The notes beneath the pieces are model-generated. The model was not told where the DNA came from and searched no databases. It saw nothing but the letters and a program-made list of their open reading frames with translations. Shown piece by piece: positions 1-11,193 of a DNA stretch of 49,287 nucleotides. Each line of letters starts with the position of its first letter. The stretch's first letter is position 1. The DNA is taken from positions 188,024 through 237,310 of the forward strand of contig WELB01000170.1 of the NCBI GenBank assembly GCA_009602725.1, written 5' to 3'. This DNA comes from Spirogloea muscicola (lineage: Eukaryota > Streptophyta > Zygnematophyceae > Spirogloeales > Spirogloeaceae). The translations under genes and the position numbers were made by a program.

Positions 1-34
1 GCCTTCGTCAACACCCCCCCGCGCCGCCCCTCCT

Positions 35-69
<35 letters not shown>

Positions 70-73
70 CGGC
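35..73. repeat. (GGC)n trinucleotide run
   Basis: A near-perfect GGC run of about 13 units, followed by a CCATGG in the same context (GGCGGCGGCC then ATGG) that precedes the TFIIA gamma start at 11002. The plus-strand ORF from that ATG is only 17 codons of Ala/Gly. The minus-strand ATG opens a poly-Ala stretch that runs toward the window edge with a possible GT donor in the G run near base 17. It could be the 5' end of a gene lying mostly outside the window, but nothing identifies a product. Confidence 0.6.
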
Positions 74-390
74 CATGGCGCCCGCCTTCGGCGACGGCGG
101 CTGCGGCGGTGGTGGGGGAGGAGGGTGAATCCGTAAACTAATGCAGCGGGGCAAAATGAGGTCCCCTTCCGCTAAGTAGCTCTGCCCGGCCTGGTAGCCG
201 TGGATCGGGATAGCGGGCGCGCGGCCTCACGCTCGCCACGTGGCGGCTTCCCGCGTCTCACGGCAGCACGTGCAGGCTAAGTGCCCCCTTAATGGCCCCA
301 GCAGCAATCTGGATCTCAGTGAAGGAAAGACGATAAAGGAAACATAGCAATATATGTAAGAGAAGAAGTTTCTCTACCGAGGCAAAGTAA

Positions 391-495
391 GGCAATGGCT
401 GTGAGAGGCCAGCCCAGTCAATTGTGATGGATTATATAGGGTCACATTCGAGTGTTCTGTACATTCCTCTGGGCTGGCCTCTCACAGCCAGTGCC
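391..495. repeat. 27-bp inverted repeat (MITE-like hairpin)
   Basis: The left arm at 391-417 (GGCAATGGCTGTGAGAGGCC then AGCCCAG) is repeated in reverse complement at 469-495 with a single mismatch in 27 bases. A 51-base loop separates the arms. Each arm is a copy of the dispersed motif found at 10.5 kb and 20-21 kb, and 26 bases of the arm recur exactly at 10546-10571. The whole could be a small non-autonomous element or two oppositely inserted copies of the motif. Confidence 0.85.
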
Positions 496-747
496 GTAGA
501 TTGTGAGATCTCTTCTGTGTTGAGGTTACAATCTAGGATCAGGGCTGAGGTCACACTGTAGGGTCAGGGTTTCAGTAATGGGCTTACTTAGTGCCACAGA
601 GGATGGCTGTTAAGTAACCCCTACTTAGCAGCGGCAAGTCAGCAATAATAGCAGCCGGAAAGCAGCCCCCTCCCAATAGCCAGAGGCACCAGCTAGAAAT
701 AGGTTAACGCTCATGCATTATATTTGAAGAAGCTTCTCTCGAAGGTC

Positions 748-1140
748 GCGAGGGCTGTGAAAAGCCAGCACACAGAATACAGGAGAAGGGTGAACGTTCC
801 TTCAATTGGTGTATTTACCTCTGTTTCTTTGCCTTCCGAGCTGGTCGCAAGCAAGAAGGGGATGAACTGACTCGGTTAAGGTGGGCCGCATATATGTGTC
901 AGTGTTTAGAAGTAAGTGCTCGCCATTGAGGATAGGGGCTGGAAAAGCCAGCCCAAAAAAGAATGAACAAAGTACGAGAAGGGGTCCAGGGGAAGCGCTC
1001 AGAAAAACAAGCACACAAAGAAACAAAGCAACTACGAATCACTCAGTAAGCAGCCGCAAATTAGAGATGCTAGGCTCCCGGAAATGAGTCCCCTGGCCAG
1101 AGCCAGAGGCAGCAGCGAGGGCTCTGCCGGCACGAAGGTG
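748..1140 (-). repeat. Dispersed composite repeat, copies in minus orientation
   Basis: Reading the minus strand from about 1140, the sequence passes through GCCTCTGGCT, a GGGGAC block, TTTGCGGCTGCT and a GACCCCTTCTCGTACTTTGT-like block. It then reaches GTTCATTCTTTTTTGGGCTG and the GGCTGG motif at 933-960. The same blocks occur in the same order at 20490-20669. A second, shorter motif copy lies at 748-772. No protein is encoded. This is one of the longer copies of the family outside the 20-21 kb cluster. Confidence 0.65.
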
Positions 1141-1990
1141 CAGCGCGCAGGCCATAGACTCTGAGTGTTCAGCGCGACAGCATTATCCTTGTGCAGAGGA
1201 GGAGCCTATACTGAGCAGTAAAGGAAGTCATTGAAGTGAGCGGCAGCACCGAGTTTGGACACAAGCAGGTTGGAGATATGCAATCCATTGCCATCTGGGA
1301 TGCCGTAGCAGCCCAACTGCTCGCCTGAAGCCGATGGTGCTGGTTACCAAAGTGTGTTGAGGAAGGTCATCAAAGAATTGAACGACTACCTTCTGCGATT
1401 GAGGTGCCGTCTAGCTCTGAGCAACTTACAGCATCTGCGAGCACAATGCGGTGGTCACAGGGGTACTCAGTGATTGAATATTTGCCTTGCTGGGCTAGTA
1501 AAACCACAGTTTTTTTAATACTGCCGGTTCCTTGGCAGCGTCAACAGAGACCCGCTGGAAGTTACTCTTTGATGCATGCTCTCCACTTTTTTCCCGATGT
1601 AGGAAAAAGAGCGAGCCAAACGAAGCCAGCAAAGAAAGCATGACAGACATCCACATGAAGCAAGGCACCTGCATTGAGTTCGTGCCACTGTGTGCCTACA
1701 AGCACGCTTAGTTGTAGTACGCATCGCACTAAAAGAATCAGGCATCCAGACAGTAATCACATCCTCTGCAGGTGCTGCATCCGCCTCTGTGTATGTTTTG
1801 TGATTGTCGACAGCGTAGCCTGAATGCTGCTGGAAGTGTCAGTGATGACTCCAGTGTCAACCCACCACGTCAAAGTCGCAAAAGGAACTCTCTTGGACGT
1901 ATGAAAGGACCAGGCAGTCATATAAAGCTGGGCGTCAGTGAGTTCTTAAGAACCCCTGTTCTTGTCTCATGCAATCGTATTGAAGTACAA

Positions 1991-4900
1991 TCAGGTTGGC
2001 CTGCAAAAGTGCGCCAGCGTCTCATCAAGCGCGCTGGGATCAAAGTCTGCCGTGAAGACACAGCTGCCCAGGGGGCCCTTCAGGAGGATCATGCGCAGCT
2101 GCCCATCAGCAACCTTCTTGTCCACCTGCAGATATGAAGCAGCGCAACAAACACTGTCATTGATAACAGCGGTTGGTAACAATATGTCTATGACATTTAT
2201 GACACAGGAAATGCTGGACGAAGACTGTCACTGCATGCAGGAGAGTGAGCTGAGTGAGGTCAATGATCAACAACCACGTATGTAGTGATCATGCATGGAC
2301 AATGTACCCCAACTTAAGTAGAGTGATTAATAGATGTCCAAGGCGTATTGCTCAGAAGGACAACTTACAGCCATAAGCGACTTGAACTTGGAAGCATCCA
2401 TGCCTTTGGGCGGCGTGATGGGGCATTGCGCCCTTGCCAGGAGGGCGCGTGTGCGCTCCACCAGCAACTTGTCGATCCAGCCCAGCCGGCAGGACATATC
2501 TGCAGCCATGACCTGCAATCCAAGTAGACGACAGCAAAGAGATGTAAAAAGGATGCAGTATCCCATTCTCACCACATTTTTGAGCTGCTATTATGTGCAC
2601 GCATCCAAGCAACACCGTAAGTGGACAGAATATGTAGAACTTAGTGCTCACCATGCCTGCAGCGACAGCTTCTCCATGCAGCCAATGCCCGTAGCCCATG
2701 CCCGTCTCAATCGCCTGAGGCAATTGTGTAACGCAACTTTCAGAGAGATGCTAACAACTACCAGACTCCAACCTCACTGTACATTTGCTGGCCACCATGC
2801 ATCATCTTTTGTGTTACCTACTGGAAAGCCAGTACAAGGGGACCTCATTGTCGAGCTACTGCTCTTGCAAACCGGGAATTAGTGAACCTTGAAATATGTA
2901 ATGTGACTGATAATCTGTCTTCTGGGTAGAAGTATCAGGAGCAGAGGAGAGGCTAATCACATGCCCAAACGTGTGCCCAAGATTGAGCGTCGCCCGGAGG
3001 CCACCCTCCTTCTCGTCCGCAGACACGACCTCTGCCTTGTTCTCGCACGACCGTCTGATTGCGTATGCCAGGGCCTCGGGGTCCCTGCGCTAAGTCAAGC
3101 CACGCACCTCGCATGCTTCAGCTTATTCAGCTGCTGGCCATGTATTACCACACGCTGAGCTCAGTAATAAGTGGACAAGGAAGGGTTAAAGGGTCAGGCT
3201 AAGGGTCTAGGGTTTAGGGTTGAGGATCAAGGTTTAGGATTTAGGGTTTAGGGTTTAGGTCCTCAAGAAAGACTAAAAGAAGTGCTGGGTGGCCGACATG
3301 CCTAGCCAGGAGACGCTCCATGTTGGCCTCCTGCCACTCGAAGAAGGCGCCGTCGCGGATGAGGCCGTACTTGACGACCTCGGCAACACCAGACGCTAGC
3401 TCCCGGTCCGGCAATGTGTCCAGCGTCGCCGTGTCGACCAGCACACACTGCGGCTGGTAGAACGCGCCGATCATGTTCTTGCCCAGCGGGTGATTCACGC
3501 CCGTCTTGCCACCCACGGACGAGTCCACCTGGCCAAAGCACAGGGCAGAGCTTACTTTCAGTGAGCTGTAGCAGTGTTATGTAAGTGTGTTATGATTATT
3601 CTGTGTTATGAGAATTTACGCAGGTGTTCCTTGCTTAGAAGACTGGGCCCCGCTGCTCCTCCCCCTCTGCTAGCCTGGACTGACCATGAATGCTGAAACG
3701 TCCTTTAAGTAGTGAGTCCGTACAAATAAGGATGACACAAGGCCAGCACTTATGAGAGATTAAGCTTAATTGCTCGAGAAATTGAATGGGTAAAAGGGAC
3801 GCCAATCATGCTCCACCTGCATATGAGGAGCAGCTTAGTGCTTTGTAGAGATAACCAACTTCACTGTGAGTAGACCTCAAAGATGGAAGCTTGACCTCAC
3901 ATTCGATCGCCGCTAACTTGGCGACGATGACGGCCGAGTGTGCGAGCCGACCTGCGCCATGAGTGTGGTGGGTATCTGGACAAAGTTGACACCCCGCAGG
4001 TAGCTCGCGGCAGCGAAGCCGGCCATGTCGCCGACGACGCCGCCACCGAGCGCCACGATCGTGCAGCGACGGTCCATCCGGAAGCCCAGCGCCGCGTCGT
4101 ACACCTTCATCAGCGTGCCCTGCGGAATGACAGCCGTAAACCCACAGCCGCAGCGGCAGGTAAGACCAGGATCGCTGTACTAAGTGGAGCAATGAGGGAG
4201 CCAGGACCTAAACTGTAAACCCTTAGCCCTACAAGTCATAAAGGTTGGGTTATGAAACCGGGCAGCCTATTGCAGCAATGAATCCTTAATTATACTGACC
4301 TTGTTGGCTATAGATATACATTCATTTGTTTCTTACATGAAGCGACTGTTAGCAGGAGCTGGGCGGGCGCACCAGGTCTTTGTACTCCTCGCCGTCGGGG
4401 AGGATGACGTGGTGAATGTTGAGCGGCGACTGGGCTCCAGCCTGCAGAGCGGCGACAGTGCGGTCCAGGTACAGCGGCGCCACCGTTGTGTTGGTCACAA
4501 CCAGCACCTGCTTGCCATGAATGTGCCTGCAGTGCCACGGACGGGCAATAACTCAACATCAGTGTCTAGAACTTCATCTCAAGGCTTTCAAGTAAGAGCA
4601 CTTGTCGAACATCAGCTTCTGGAGTCTGCATTCTGGATGGACGTAGGAATTGGATCTTCATTACGCAAAGCTAAGAGAGTTGGTTGCAACCTGATTCTTC
4701 TACTGACTGATGAGACGTGTGTAAATCAGAACGAGCTCTAGATACGAAACTGTGGACCACATCCCAGGGATGAATCTTGAGGCCTCTAAGATCCAAGTTG
4801 TAAGACTGTAGTTGGACATTGGCATGCGATTTTAAGTCGACAATCACTGACTCCCAGGAAAATGAAGTAGTGTTTGAGACTGGTTGGTCAGCTCAGCTCT

Positions 4901-5960
4901 TCAAAGGTTGGGCTTCCATTGCTGAGATTTTTGGGGTTGAGCCTTTGACAGGAAAATGAAAGTGTGGGCTGTGTGGTATCCTCAGACGTCCATAAGACAG
5001 ACTGTATAACACACACTGTTAGCTTGTGATGTGAAATTTAATGACTTGATGGTGGAGGTGGCAGCTCTTAAGCTCAGATTGATACCAATGCCGGCATCTT
5101 CCGTGATCGCTACAGTGCCAAAGCCGTGGACTGGCTGGGACTTGGCGACGATGGGCCCATCTAAGTGCTTGCATGCGACGCAGCCACATTGGGCTACGTC
5201 ACCGTAGAATCACAATGCTGTTACCGCCAATTATACATGAGGCCCGGCTTCGTCACATCACTAGGCAGACATGACAAGTCGATTTTGCAAAACAGCGCAA
5301 CGGCTTGCTGCAGATGGGTCGTCAGCAGGCAAGCGGGCCACGAAAAGAACTGTGGAGCCCTGTGATTACTTAGCTCAGAGGTACAGTTGAGGTTGTGGGA
5401 TACAGGACTAGCTTAGAGATTAGGGTGGCGGCTACCTGGCGAGCAGCTCGCCGTGGTCCAGGATGCCGGCGCCGATGTAGATGGGGTAGCTGCGGTCGCC
5501 CAGCTCCACATTTACGACCGTCGTAGCGTCGCCATTAAGACGGGGCGTCCTGCAGGTCCAAACGACCACCGTGACATAAGGTTAGCGTTTGAAAATGGGA
5601 ATAAGCTTTAAGGTTGAAGTCCATTTACAGCGACACTGCCAGACCAGGATTGTAACACCAGCGGCTGGGGTAAAGCACTCACTAATCGCGGTGAGTTAGC
5701 AGTGACTAACCGCGGTAAGTTAGCAGTAACTCACCACCGCTGCTGCGGGGGAGCTTCGGGGGCGGCCGCCGGCGCGCCCGCGGCGGCGGCGGCGGCGGCG
5801 GCGGGCTGGTCGACCAGCGCCGTGACCCACGTCTATTGCTGGCGCTCAGTAAGCGCGCGCCTCTGCGGCTGTTGCTGACGTGCCAATCCGTGCCCTCCTG
5901 ACTGTATTGCCGTCCCACGCCTGCAGATTGCTTGCAGCTACGATGGCGGAGTAGTCGCAC
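1991..5960 (-). CDS. 3-dehydroquinate synthase (plastid shikimate pathway)
   Basis: Converts DAHP to 3-dehydroquinate using NAD and a metal ion, the second step of the shikimate pathway; the N-terminal extension suggests a plastid location. Exons (minus strand) are 5549-5436, 4526-4373, 4119-3952, 3528-3302, 3084-2961, 2714-2652, 2512-2369 and 2125-1991. All phases agree. The NAD-site glycine motif [19 protein letters not shown] and [19 protein letters not shown] are intact. So are the metal-ligand regions: Glu in [11 protein letters not shown], His in [11 protein letters not shown] and His in [14 protein letters not shown]. The upstream exon ending at 5735 is Ala/Pro-rich (about 5735-5830) and joins in phase, but the start codon is unresolved; 5960 is approximate. 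The intron 3301-3085 appears to use a GC donor. Bacterial aroB homologue; in plants a single-function enzyme, as here. Confidence 0.95.
3175..3262. repeat. Telomere-like TTTAGGG tract in DHQS intron
   Basis: Degenerate repeats of TTTAGGG (AGGGTCTAGGGTTTAGGGTT, then TTTAGGATTTAGGGTTTAGGGTTTAGG) lie in the intron between DHQS exons 3528-3302 and 3084-2961. They begin about 40 bases downstream of the exon end in the direction of transcription. On the gene's sense strand they read CCCTAAA. Genes continue on both sides, so this is interstitial and not a chromosome end. Confidence 0.85.
5681..5728. repeat. 24-bp tandem duplication at DHQS exon donor
   Basis: ACTAATCGCGGTGAGTTAGC at 5681 and ACTAACCGCGGTAAGTTAGC at 5705 begin two adjacent 24-base units with three differences. 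On the DHQS sense strand they lie immediately after the inferred GTGAGT donor at 5734-5729, so the first intron begins within the duplicated material. Confidence 0.8.
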
Positions 5961-6089
5961 GCCCGTCGGAGTTCAATGATGGCATGGCGGTAATGCTCGT
6001 TCATCTAAGGCCGAGAATGTAACGCAGTCACAGGTGCACAGGGCAATCCAATCCGAATACAGCTCGGGACGTGNACCGCCGAGCAGGTC

Positions 6090-6094
6090 CCGCC

Positions 6095-6125
<31 letters not shown>

Positions 6126-6128
6126 CCG
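6090..6128. repeat. (CCG)n trinucleotide run
   Basis: Thirteen or so CCG units with one CCA interruption. In the plus frame that continues into the GNAT exon they read as polyproline immediately before the conserved part of the protein. An ambiguous base N lies just upstream at 6074, so length and frame here may be assembly-sensitive. Confidence 0.8.
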
Positions 6129-9100
6129 CAGCGCTGGCCAGCCGGCGCATCTGATGCAGGCGATGGGTATCCGCAGTTTTTGGCGCGGGAGGCCCGGCTG
6201 GGCGCGCAGCCGTGGGCGCGCGACCGCATGAAGACCTGGGTCCTCGCCCCTGGCGCTCCCACCGGTCAGTCAGGCACCACATTAGGCTTGAATGAATTCT
6301 ATTCAGAGAAGTACATGACTTGACACTAGTATGTACTTGAGGATGAATGTGATGTTGCTGTGTGGGTTTTTGTGTTATATGTCGGGGTTGATGTTGTGGG
6401 AGACATGTACTCGACAGCTATGCAACATACATATGTTAGTGATATTTGGCGCGGAGCCTTCAATCAAAGTCAGAAAGTTAGTCGCGAGTCGGAGCTGATT
6501 GTGAGTATGGAGCTCGCTCGTGCTTTTTGAGTTTTCCTCGGGGCAGAGTGAGCGCTCAAGGAGGCTAGGGCTTGTATGTCATGATTTAATTCTCTTAGTA
6601 CAGGCAACAAATTGCCCAAGGTCTTATGGAGTTGGTTCAGGGCTGCAGGTCGAGGAGGCTCAGCTCCATGCGCGCCGGTAACTGAAGTCACTCATCCTTG
6701 CACTGCATGCCAGGCTCAGCTGACAGGACCGGCCCCAGCGTCGCCGATGAGGCCCTGGCCTCGCTGGAGACGTACCGCCTGGTGTGAAGTGCCGTCCTTG
6801 CACCCTGCTGTAGAGCCCGTGTCCTGGCTACCTCGCCGCAGGCCATTGGCTAAGCTAAAATCACAGGGAAAGTGCTACGATTGCAGCGCTAGTTACACAT
6901 CAAATTTGTGAGGACTTGGGGCCGTCGACCTGTCGGAGCCCACCAGGTTTTCAGGCGACATCAGGGCGAAGATAACAAAGATTGTCTTCACAGGGCTAGG
7001 AGTGGAGGTTCATCCAACTGTATGTGCTGAGTCTGAAGTTCTGGGTATTCGTGTGTGTAGTTTGTGCTTTCTGGAATCTTTTGTACCTTGTGTTTTGCAT
7101 GTAATTTCCTTTGATGACAGGGAGCTGCCGTGCTGGCAAGCTATTGCAGGAAGCTGCTGGTCCAGACGGGCTGAGGGGCAGTGCATACGGCGTAGCTTCA
7201 GTGTTCACGGCTGAGGCGCTGCGAGGTGCGGCCTTGAAAGACTACCCTCGAAGCACCTCTGTGACAGCTGCTGTTAGAGATAATCATTCCCAATATAACA
7301 TTTGTGGGAGGCCAGCTGCTTTCTATGTCTCCTTGTACTTAGCAACTGAAGTTGAGTGCTGCTCATCCGCCCCGCAAAGCATCATGCAGCAGCATATATG
7401 TCCTCAGACTATGAATTATTCAAGTCACTCTCAGGTGGGCTTGCAGGAAAGGGCTACGCAGTTGCATTGTGCCGATTGATCCAGGAAAAGCTCCGGCAGT
7501 TGGACCCCAACACGCTTGCCGTGGTGAGGACCAGTTTCCCGATGGCAACCCTGTGATTCATTGCCGTCGGCAATCACACTCCAGCATCTGACAGGCGCAC
7601 TTGTTTACACTGTCAGCACACAAATATATTACAGATGCAGCTCAACACAGCACATACAGACCTGCGACAGCAAGTTGCAGATGCAGATGCACGATGCATG
7701 TAGCATGCAAGGGATGAAGCTTATTAGGCAAGCTGTTGTTGTTTGAAGTCTGCACCTGGTCGTTCCAGATGGGTGCCTCGTAATGGCTCAGTAGTGTTGC
7801 ACACTCAATGCAGGAAATATAGCCTTGTCTTTAGAGTCACTACATAGTACATTCTGACGATTTTATGTCCTGAACAATTTAGTGGGTGTCTCACAGGTCC
7901 TTTACTCAGACGTGGGAGCCCGCATCTACGAGCGGGCCGGCTATGTCTGCCCTGAGGCGCAGCCCGTGGACCACTTTCTGAAGCGGCATCCAGACGCTGG
8001 CGCTGATGCGCGAACTGCCGCGGCTGTCGCCGGAGTCGAGTGGCTGACCCGTGGCTCTGTTGGCGCCCTCGCCGACGAGGCGGCCAAGGAGGTCAGGCAC
8101 CTCTACTTGTTCACGGGGCACTTGAGCTTAATCTCCACAACTGCAAAGCTCCGCATCAGACACAGTTCCGGCTGCTAATATCTTTGACATGTATAGGTTC
8201 TTCTCTACCGGGGCTTTGTCACCTGGGACATTAGTAAGCATCAGTAAATGATGGACTGAGCTCTTTTGCGTTGGTGCAGATGCTGAGGTCGGCACCTTCC
8301 CACGCTTTCAGGATCCTGCCCACGAGCGCTCAGGTGCTTCATTCTGCAAATACTGTCTCAAGGCGCGAGTACATGAGTCTCAGTGTTGAGGTCAAGAGCT
8401 TGCATTGAGGTCAGGATCTTGCATGCATCATAAGTGCAAGCCCTCTACGGACTGCAAGAGTTGATGATGACTTGCCACTGTTGGGGTCCCGCCCTGGTTG
8501 TAGATTTCTTACATCTTACACTAAATCACTTAGGCCCCAGAGCCACTCATATGTCGATGCTGAGGCTCTCTGTCGTGTCGCTTGACTGCAGCTTGGGTGG
8601 GCGCTGGAGCGGGAGGTGGTCACATGTGAGCAGCTGGGCCGTGCCGTGCTGCCCTTTGCCGGAGCCCGAGCTGGCGACAGCTACATGGTAAAGTTACCCA
8701 GTTGTCTGCTGTAACTGATAGTGCATCATGCATGTCAACAGTGTAGCATGCTTCACTGAGAAAGCGGTTGCCAATAATAATGTATGGTATTCATGAAGTA
8801 GTATGCACTTGCAGGAGTTGTTCCTTGCTTGTATGGAATGTTTCCCGAGAGAGCACTCGTCACACCACGTGGATATGGGACCAACATTCTCTTGCATTTG
8901 CAGACGCTGGTGTGCTGTTTGTGTTGGCGGTGTCAGTGTCAGGAGAATATGAAAGTGTTTACTAGCTTCTTGACATACACACTCGTTTGACTTGAGCAGG
9001 TTTGGACGGCTGACCTCGCCAAGCAGGGCTATCTCAAGGTTCTTCTGTTCAGGGGTACGCATGCCCTCCCAAGGCTCACTAGATATTGTAGGCTGTGTAG

Positions 9101-9999
9101 GTTTTGGTAACTGTGTAGATATGATAGGTGCAAGGATTAAGGGAAGCTTGGCAAATTTCACAAGAAATTTGGGGATATCCAAGGGCATCTGTATACATGA
9201 GATCATACAGATGCAGATGAGATCGTCGTAACTTGACGACTGGGCGCTGGGTCTCTTGTGTTGTCCAGCTGGCAACGAGGCGAATACAGCTGCCGTGGTT
9301 GCGGCGGCAGTGTCCATGGCCATCCAGGGCACTGTGTACGATGGCGGTGTCAAGCTGTGGGGTCCTGGCAGCGTGCTGGGCCAGTGGCCGGTTTCCAAGC
9401 AAGCACTAGCGGCCGCCGGTGTGATGTGAGCCTGCTGAGGAACCCAGCTAACTGTCAGCCAAACCCTGACCCACCATAGCTTCTAATGTCTTTGTCACAT
9501 GATTACTTAGACGGGATCATAAGGGACCAAGTGTTGTTGCGCTCCTGCCGCCACTAGCTTGTCTTGCAGCTCCAGCTTCATGTAGACGCACCCTTGCTCT
9601 CTCATCTAAGGGCTAAGCCGAGGTCGTAGAAAGGGATCAGTTGTTGTCTGGCCACTGATCGGATTAGATAAGTGCCTCAACCGTGCACTGCAGGTATGAA
9701 GAGAAGCTCCGGGTGGGCTCATTGCCCATGCTCGCATCCATTCATCCAGCCGTTGACCCGTCTGCCTGGTACATCCTAGACCCTACACTCTCACTATCAG
9801 AAGTCCACAATGGCACTCTCAGCCATTCTCTGATGAAACACAGCTTGCTTGAGCAAGAGTTGCTGAGCTGGTGACTGATGAAACACAGACTTCGTTCACT
9901 CAAGCATGCGCCCCTGGCGCCTTGCGAGGCATTGATGTGTTGAGGCCTGTGATGTATCTGACTTGCAGGCGGTGTATTCCCCAGTTGCTCTGGCTGTGA
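6090..9999 (+). CDS. LYC1-type GNAT acetyltransferase
   Basis: A GNAT N-acetyltransferase resembling the fungal lysine acetyltransferase LYC1; the substrate in this organism is unknown. Exons that join in phase are ~6090-6264, 6720-6781, 7150-7225, 7447-7523, 7897-8091, 8280-8333, 8592-8687, 9000-9054, 9269-9425, 9694-9768 and 9969-9999. Landmarks in order are FLAREARLG, MKTWVLAP, the LETYRL strand and the acetyl-CoA motif YGVASVFTAEALRGKGYA (split by the intron at 7226-7446). They continue with VLYSDVGARIYERAGY, AFRILPTSAQ, VWTADLAKQGYLKVLLFR, VYDGGVKLWGP and VGSLPMLASIHP. The C-terminal sequence WRCIPQLLWL is the least certain join. The start codon was not found; the coding sequence may begin before 6090, near the N at 6074. 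An AATAAA at 10012 follows the stop closely. Confidence 0.82.
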
Positions 10000-11001
10000 G
10001 CCGACAGAAGCAATAAACTGATAGTTTCATTCTCCATTCCGAGACTGTTATGGAGATTATCACACTACACAAATAACCTTTTAGGTGAAACGAGATGACC
10101 TATGGCAGAACTAAGTAGGTGTGCACCAGTATAGAGATATACAGAAGAAAGGAAGGCTGTATTTCAGTGCAGATTCTTAGCAAGATAAAAGGGTGTGTGA
10201 AGTGGTGCATGTACTGAATCTCATGGCGAGCTTTTTGCCAATCTTAGTTGAGCTTGAGGAGCTTGCTCTTGATGGGCTTTGTTCGGCATCAGGGGACTAT
10301 GGTGTATTGAGTGGTGGAGGGCCTGAGTGATCAAGTACATAAACAAGCAAATTGACAGGTTTACATCACCTAATGCTAAGCTGACCCCCGTTCAGTAAGC
10401 ACAGGGAGCAAGTAGAGGCCGCTCATGATGCCCGAATAACTGACGGCGGATGTCGAGGTTTCTCTGCCATCATCTGAAGCTCGTCAAGCCTTCTGGTACA
10501 CAGCACGAACCTGTGCTCGCAGCAAACACTGAAAGCTTTCCCTGTTGGGCTGGCCTCTCACAGCCATTGCCGCTCGCAGAAGTCATGGGTAGGTTCGTGG
10601 TTTTTGCGCCTTCCGGTCTTGTCAGGCCTTTTAAGTTCGTTTGGGCTGGCCTCTTGCAGCCACTGCCTTCCGATTTTGCGGCTACTAACTAGAGGTTACT
10701 GAGTAATTATCCCACATGGTCCTTGCTTGGTAACGTCTCGGCCCCTTTGGACCTCGTCAATCCTTTTCGGGCTGACTGTTCACAGCCCTCGCCCCATTTG
10801 CGAGAGCCACTTTCTTTCATTGCCTTACATGGGAAGAGCTGTTACTTGACAAGAGTTGTTTCAATTTCCCCCAAAATAAATGCTAACATGGAAAGGAGGT
10901 GTTTATAAGCTCAAATAGAGCGGCCGGTGAGTTCCCAGACCGCCCCGCGCCACCCGCCACAGCACGCGGCGGCGGCGGCGGCGGGGGGCGTGGCGGCGGC
11001 C
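10000..11001. other. Spacer between GNAT and TFIIA genes
   Basis: No conserved protein segment is visible. The right half holds three copies of the dispersed GGGCTGGCC...CAGCC motif (listed separately). The last 40 bases form a GC-rich, GGC-repeated leader to the TFIIA gamma start codon. Confidence 0.5.
10546..10794 (+). repeat. Cluster of three dispersed-motif copies
   Basis: Copies at 10546-10571 (TGGGCTGGCCTCTCACAGCC then ATTGCC), 10641-10667 and a diverged one at 10767-10794. The upstream flanks of the second and third also match each other and the 20.9-kb copy (CGCCTTCCGG ... CCTTTT ... GTTCG). The shared unit is therefore about 60 bases rather than the motif alone. Confidence 0.8.
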
Positions 11002-11162
11002 ATGGCGCACTACGAGCTGTACCGCAAGAGCAGCATCGGCATGAGCCTCACGGACGCGCTGGACGAGCTGGTGACCAACGAGGCCATCTCGCCCGTCCTC
11101 GCCGTCAAGATCCTCATGCAGTTCGACAAGGTCCGCCGCCTCCACCGCCACCGCTGCCGCTG

Positions 11163-11193
<31 letters not shown>

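Larger units (their letters stand above)
76..1990. other. Spacer without recognisable gene
   Basis: Apart from the repeats listed separately, I see no conserved protein segment on either strand. The open frames here (longest about 120 codons, at 1772-2137) lack GC-rich codon structure and any family motif. The stretch around 530-585 holds degenerate AGGGTCAGGGTTT-like sequence. The right part is 3' flank of the DHQS gene, which reads leftward into it. Confidence 0.5.

Noticed and set aside
3175-3262. Chromosome end (true telomere)
   Set aside because: The repeats are degenerate, lie inside an intron of an intact gene and are flanked by kilobases of genes on both sides.
8694-9398. 234-codon minus-strand ORF
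   Set aside because: It lies antisense to GNAT exons at 9000-9054 and 9269-9425 and the intron between them, with no recognisable domain.
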